Shown: one piece after another, positions 4,014-6,712 of the stretch
Layout: each line of letters opens with the position of its first letter
How positions within the stretch are numbered: the first letter of the stretch is position 1
DNA from: an uncultured Dialister sp.
GTDB taxonomy: Bacteria; Bacillota; Negativicutes; Veillonellales; Dialisteraceae
Direction: 5' to 3'
Assembly (NCBI GenBank): GCA_900543455.1
Contig: UQRR01000102.1
Span: forward strand, 1-6,712
DNA: 6,712 nt
Program-made: the position numbers and the translations under genes
Notes under the pieces: generated by a model
What the model was told of the DNA's origin: nothing
Databases searched by the model: none
What the model saw: the letters and a program-made list of their open reading frames with translations, nothing else

Positions 4014-6224
4014 TTACAGATGCAGTACGCGGTCTTTGATTTCCTGGGTACGGCCCTGATTCCAGAACTGGGTGCCGATGTAGCCGCAGGTCCTTCTGGC
4101 GACGCTCATTTTGTGCTGGTCGCGATTGCCGCAGTTCGGGCATTCCCAGACGAGCTTGCCGTTTTCGTCTTCGACGATCTTGATCTCTCCATCATAGCCG
4201 CAGATCATGCAGTAGTCGCTCTTGGTATTCAGCTCTGCGTACATGATATTTTCATAGATGTACTTCATGACGGTGAGAACGGCAGGGATATTCGTCTGCA
4301 TGTTCGGGACTTCGATGTAGGAGATCGCGCCGCCCGGGGAGAGCTTCTGGAAATCGGATTCAAATTTCAGCTTGTGGAAGGCATCGATCTTCTCTGCGAC
4401 GTGGACGTGGTAGCTGTTGGTGATGTAGTTTTTATCCGTGACGCCTTTGATGAGGCCGAAGCGTTTCTGGAGGCATTTGGCGAATTTGTAGGTGGTGGAT
4501 TCCATCGGGGTGCCGTAGACGGAGTAGGAGATGTTTTCCTTCGCTCTCCATTCGCTGCATTTGTCATTCAGCTTCTGCATGACGGACATGGAGAATTTCC
4601 GTCCCTCTTCCGTGGTGTGGGAGACACCGAGCATGCGGACGCACATTTCATAGAGGCCGGCATAGCCGAGGGAAATGGTGCTGTAGTTATTGAAGAGGAG
4701 CTTGTCGATGGTCTCGCCCTTCTTGAGGCGCGCGAGTGCGCCGTACTGCCAAAGGATCGGTGCGACGTCAGAGACGGTGCCAAGGAGTCTCTCGTGGCGG
4801 CAGCGGAGGGCGCGGTGGCAGAGCTCGAGGCGGTCTTCCAAAATTTTCCAGAAGCGGTCCATGTCGCCGCCGGAGGAGCAGGCGACGTCGACGAGATTGA
4901 TGGTGACGACACCCTGATTGAAGCGGCCGTAGTACTTGGGCTTATGATCCTTGCCAAGGCCTTCGGTATCCGGGGTGAGGAAGCTGCGGCAGCCCATGCA
5001 CGGATAGACATCGCCATTTTTCATCTGCCGCATGATCTTGGCGGAAATATAGTCTGGTACCATGCGCTTGGCGGTACATTCCGCAGCGAGCTTGGTGAGG
5101 TAGTAGTAAGGGGTATCCTCATGGATATTGTCTTCATCGAGGACGTAGATGAGCTTCGGGAAGGCGGGGGTGATCCATACGCCCTTTTCATTCTTGACGC
5201 CCTGCATGCGCTGGCGGAGGACTTCTTCGATGATGAGGGCGAGGTCTTTCCTCGTCTGGCCGTCCGGCACTTCATCGAGGTACATGAACATGGTGACGAA
5301 AGGCGCCTGCCCGTTGCAGGTCATGAGGGTGATGAGCTGATACTGGATGGTCTGGATGCCGGACTTGATCTCTTCCTTCAGGCGGCGTTCCACGATCTTG
5401 GAGATGATGTCTTCATCCATCACTTCGCCGGTTTCCCTGCGCTCTGCGAGGACTTCTTTTCTGATTTTCTGGCGGCTGATGTCTACGAAGGGAGCAAGGT
5501 GCGCGAGTGTGAAGGACTGCCCGCCGTACTGGTTCGAAGCGACCTGCGCGACGATCTGTGTCGTGACATTGCACGCGGTGAAGAAGGAGTGCGGCTTTTC
5601 GATCATGGTCTGGCTGATGACGGTGCCATTCTGCAGCATGTCTTCCAGATTGATGAGGTCGCAGTTGTGCTCGCGCTGGGCGAAATAGTCGGCATCGTGG
5701 AAATGGATGATGCCCTGCTCGTGCGCTTTCACGATTTCTTCCGGGAGCAGCAGGCGGCGGGTGAGGTCCTTCGATACCTCGCCGGCCATGTAGTCACGCT
5801 GCGTGGAATTGATGACAGGATTCTTATTCGAATTTTCCTGCTTTACTTCTTCGTTATTGAGGTCGATGAGGGAGAGGATCCCGTCATCGGTGGTATTGCT
5901 TTTTCTGGAAATCTCGCGTTTGTAGCGGTAACGGACGTACTTCTGCGCCACTTCGTAGCCGCGCATTTCCATGATGCCCGTCTCGACCATGTCCTGAATG
6001 TCTTCCACATTGCAGGCATGCGAATACGCCGAGATCTTCTTGGCGATGTTGTCAGCGACAGCCTGGATCTGGAAGCCGCTCATCTGATGGATGCCTTCGA
6101 CTTCCTTATTGGCTTTGCGGATGGCATTCACGATCTTGGAAATATCAAAAGCAACTTCCTGCCCATTTCTCTTGATTACGTTTGTTTTGACTGTGATTCC
6201 CGTCATTTCTTCTCGATTTTCCAT
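4014..6224 (-). CDS. nrdD: Anaerobic (class III) ribonucleoside-triphosphate reductase
   Basis: The enzyme reduces ribonucleoside triphosphates to deoxyribonucleotides without oxygen, using a glycyl radical that NrdG generates. The 736-residue product compares with 712 in E. coli. Residues 10-105 form an ATP-cone allosteric domain (VIKRNGQEVAFDISKI). The catalytic barrel carries IIHFHDADYF (172-181), ACNVTTQIVAQVASNQYGGQ (217-236, with Cys218 a likely active-site cysteine), NGQAPFVT (304-311) and CMGCRSFL (409-416, with Cys412 the probable thiyl-radical cysteine). A zinc site is formed by Cys672/Cys675 and Cys695/Cys698. The C-terminal glycyl-radical loop RRTCGYIG places the radical on Gly714. 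The frame is intact and all key residues are present. The start at 6224 has GGGAG about 12 nt upstream; Met7 (6206) is an alternative. Whether formate or a thioredoxin-type protein is the reductant cannot be decided here. NrdR-like operators upstream suggest repression when deoxynucleotides are plentiful. Confidence 0.97.
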   Translation of the reverse strand: MENREEMTGITVKTNVIKRNGQEVAFDISKIVNAIRKANKEVEGIHQMSGFQIQAVADNIAKKISAYSHACNVEDIQDMVETGIMEMRGYEVAQKYVRYRYKREISRKSNTTDDGILSLIDLNNEEVKQENSNKNPVINSTQRDYMAGEVSKDLTRRLLLPEEIVKAHEQGIIHFHDADYFAQREHNCDLINLEDMLQNGTVISQTMIEKPHSFFTACNVTTQIVAQVASNQYGGQSFTLAHLAPFVDISRQKIRKEVLAERRETGEVMDEDIISKIVERRLKEEIKSGIQTIQYQLITLMTCNGQAPFVTMFMYLDEVPDGQTRKDLALIIEEVLRQRMQGVKNEKGVWITPAFPKLIYVLDEDNIHEDTPYYYLTKLAAECTAKRMVPDYISAKIMRQMKNGDVYPCMGCRSFLTPDTEGLGKDHKPKYYGRFNQGVVTINLVDVACSSGGDMDRFWKILEDRLELCHRALRCRHERLLGTVSDVAPILWQYGALARLKKGETIDKLLFNNYSTISLGYAGLYEMCVRMLGVSHTTEEGRKFSMSVMQKLNDKCSEWRAKENISYSVYGTPMESTTYKFAKCLQKRFGLIKGVTDKNYITNSYHVHVAEKIDAFHKLKFESDFQKLSPGGAISYIEVPNMQTNIPAVLTVMKYIYENIMYAELNTKSDYCMICGYDGEIKIVEDENGKLVWECPNCGNRDQHKMSVARRTCGYIGTQFWNQGRTQEIKDRVLHL

Positions 6225-6236
6225 AGCTGATGCACT

Positions 6237-6241
6237 CTCCC
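6237..6241 (-). promoter_or_regulatory. Probable ribosome binding site of nrdD
   Basis: GGGAG (extended GGGAGAG) on the minus strand lies 12 nt before the ATG at 6224. It is the only purine-rich match in range and supports that start over the internal Met7, although the spacing is long. Confidence 0.45.
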
Positions 6242-6287
6242 GCTGGTAATCCGATGATTTTCTTAGATTTTATCGGCTTTATAGTAA

Positions 6288-6335
6288 ATACAAAATGTAT
6301 GAAATTAACAAAAATATAAGCACAATATCTTGTGC
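6288..6335 (-). promoter_or_regulatory. Tandem NrdR-box-like operators and nrdD promoter region
   Basis: The distal box (6320-6335) reads GCACAAGATATTGTGC on the minus strand. It matches the known NrdR-box consensus acaCwAtATaTwGtgt at 13 of 16 positions and is itself nearly palindromic. A weaker box (6288-6303, TTCATACATTTTGTAT) keeps the core wAnATnTwGt. The centres are 32 bp apart, the spacing known for paired NrdR sites (about three helical turns). A possible -10, TATATT (6313-6318), lies between the boxes and another, TATAAA (6278-6283), lies just downstream. Neither has a good -35, so the exact promoter is unresolved. NrdR is the ATP/dATP-sensing repressor of reductase genes; its gene is not in this window. 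Confidence 0.75.
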
Positions 6336-6558
6336 CGGAACTATAATACAACAAATTGGGAGAAAAGGGAATAGGGAAAATATTTTCGAAGCGGAGCTCT
6401 CTTTGGCAAGAAAGTGAGAGAAACCGCCAAAAAGTGAGAAAACAGCGGATTTGCTGCTGTATGAGAAATTTATGAGAGGCAGTATAAATCCTTTCTATGA
6501 GGGACTATCAAGAAAATGTGGCTTGCTTTTTATGAAGAAGTGTATAATGAGGGGAAAG
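6336..6558. other. Intergenic stretch, no gene recognised
   Basis: No convincing coding sequence is seen here. It holds a 12-bp palindrome GAAAATATTTTC (6376-6387) and a direct repeat at a 20-bp period (AAAGTGAGAGAAACCGCC at 6411-6428, AAAGTGAGAAAACAGCGG at 6431-6448). A consensus -10, TATAAT (6543-6548, plus strand), follows TTGCTT (6523-6528) with only 14 nt between them, too short for a standard promoter. If active it would drive a plus-strand transcript through the repeat cluster at 6559-6712 and out of the window. Confidence 0.5.
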
Positions 6559-6650
6559 GGATTCAGGGTTAGCCCGTGGGCGGGGCGCCCTTTGATTGCG
6601 GGTGAAAGCTCTACTCGCCAGTTAGGAGTGAGGAGTGGTGGTGCGGCGCC
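6559..6650 (+). repeat. 50-bp module copy 2 plus GGTGGTGCGGCGC
   Basis: 6560-6608 is the second copy of the module at 2660-2710. It contains a perfect hairpin, GGGCG, GGG loop, CGCCC, followed by TTTGATT. The stretch 6621-6636 is a purine-rich GTTAGGAGTGAGGAGT, and 6637-6649 is the exact GGTGGTGCGGCGC module also found at 2751 and 3612. Confidence 0.65.
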
Positions 6651-6712
6651 AGATCCTTCGACTCAGTTCTCACTGTTCCGCCTTTACATGATCGAACATC
6701 CGACATTTCACT
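6651..6712 (-). repeat. Inverted, partial copy of the 83-bp insert
   Basis: The first 21 nt (AGATCCTTCGACTCAGTTCT plus C) are the exact reverse complement of 3685-3705. Weaker similarity continues, for example AACATCCGAC against AACATACGAC on the reverse strand of the 3625-3707 insert. The copy is cut by the window edge. Its orientation relative to the adjoining GGTGGTGCGGCGC is opposite to that at 3612-3707. Confidence 0.65.

Noticed and set aside
4008..6230. 740-codon plus-strand open frame opposite nrdD
   Set aside because: It is the exact antisense of a full-length NrdD with all catalytic motifs. The translation is Asp/Val/Phe-rich and unlike any family I know.
6532..6712. Plus-strand frame starting MKKCIMRGKG and open to the window edge
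   Set aside because: It follows a TATAAT but reads straight through the dispersed repeats and shares no conserved frame with the other copy. It cannot be supported as a gene from this window.

Overview
The window carries three genes, all on the minus strand, in transcription order nrdD (6224 to 4014), nrdG (3432 to 2878) and a large Sel1/TPR-type repeat protein (2607 to 427). NrdD is the oxygen-sensitive class III (anaerobic) ribonucleotide reductase and NrdG is the radical-SAM enzyme that installs its glycyl radical, so the host can live anaerobically. The protein style and base composition suggest an anaerobic Firmicute, possibly of the Negativicutes; this is an impression from sequence style and not a search result.

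Layout. 1-426 is a non-coding repeat cluster downstream of the Sel1 gene. 427-2607 is the Sel1-repeat protein gene. 2608-2877 is a repeat-filled gap. 2878-3432 is nrdG. 3433-4013 is a 581-bp gap holding a 20-unit heptamer array, several palindromic modules, two further heptamer runs and the intrinsic terminator of nrdD. 4014-6224 is nrdD. 6225-6712 is the nrdD upstream region, with a tandem pair of NrdR-box-like operators 32 bp apart (centre to centre), followed by another repeat cluster running off the window edge.

How the genes work together. NrdD makes deoxynucleotides without oxygen and depends on NrdG for activation. The operators upstream of nrdD match the dimeric-site arrangement used by the repressor NrdR. 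A strong terminator sits directly after nrdD, and nrdG lies about 580 bp further on, so nrdG probably depends on read-through or on its own, unidentified promoter within or beside the repeats. No functional link between the Sel1-type protein and the reductase is visible beyond shared orientation.

The most unusual content is non-coding. All four intergenic regions hold pieces of the same modular repeat family, always in the same orientation, opposite to the genes: a left run of GGTTCAR heptamers (clear in the first three regions), a GC-rich palindromic core (GGTGGTGCGGCGC, then GCGCCGC, then a shared GCGATGCCCGAA block), and a right run of GTCACYA-like heptamers. Every tandem run except the degenerate left run of the second region keeps a 7-bp period even where the unit sequence changes. 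I found no transposase, CRISPR, tRNA or rRNA.
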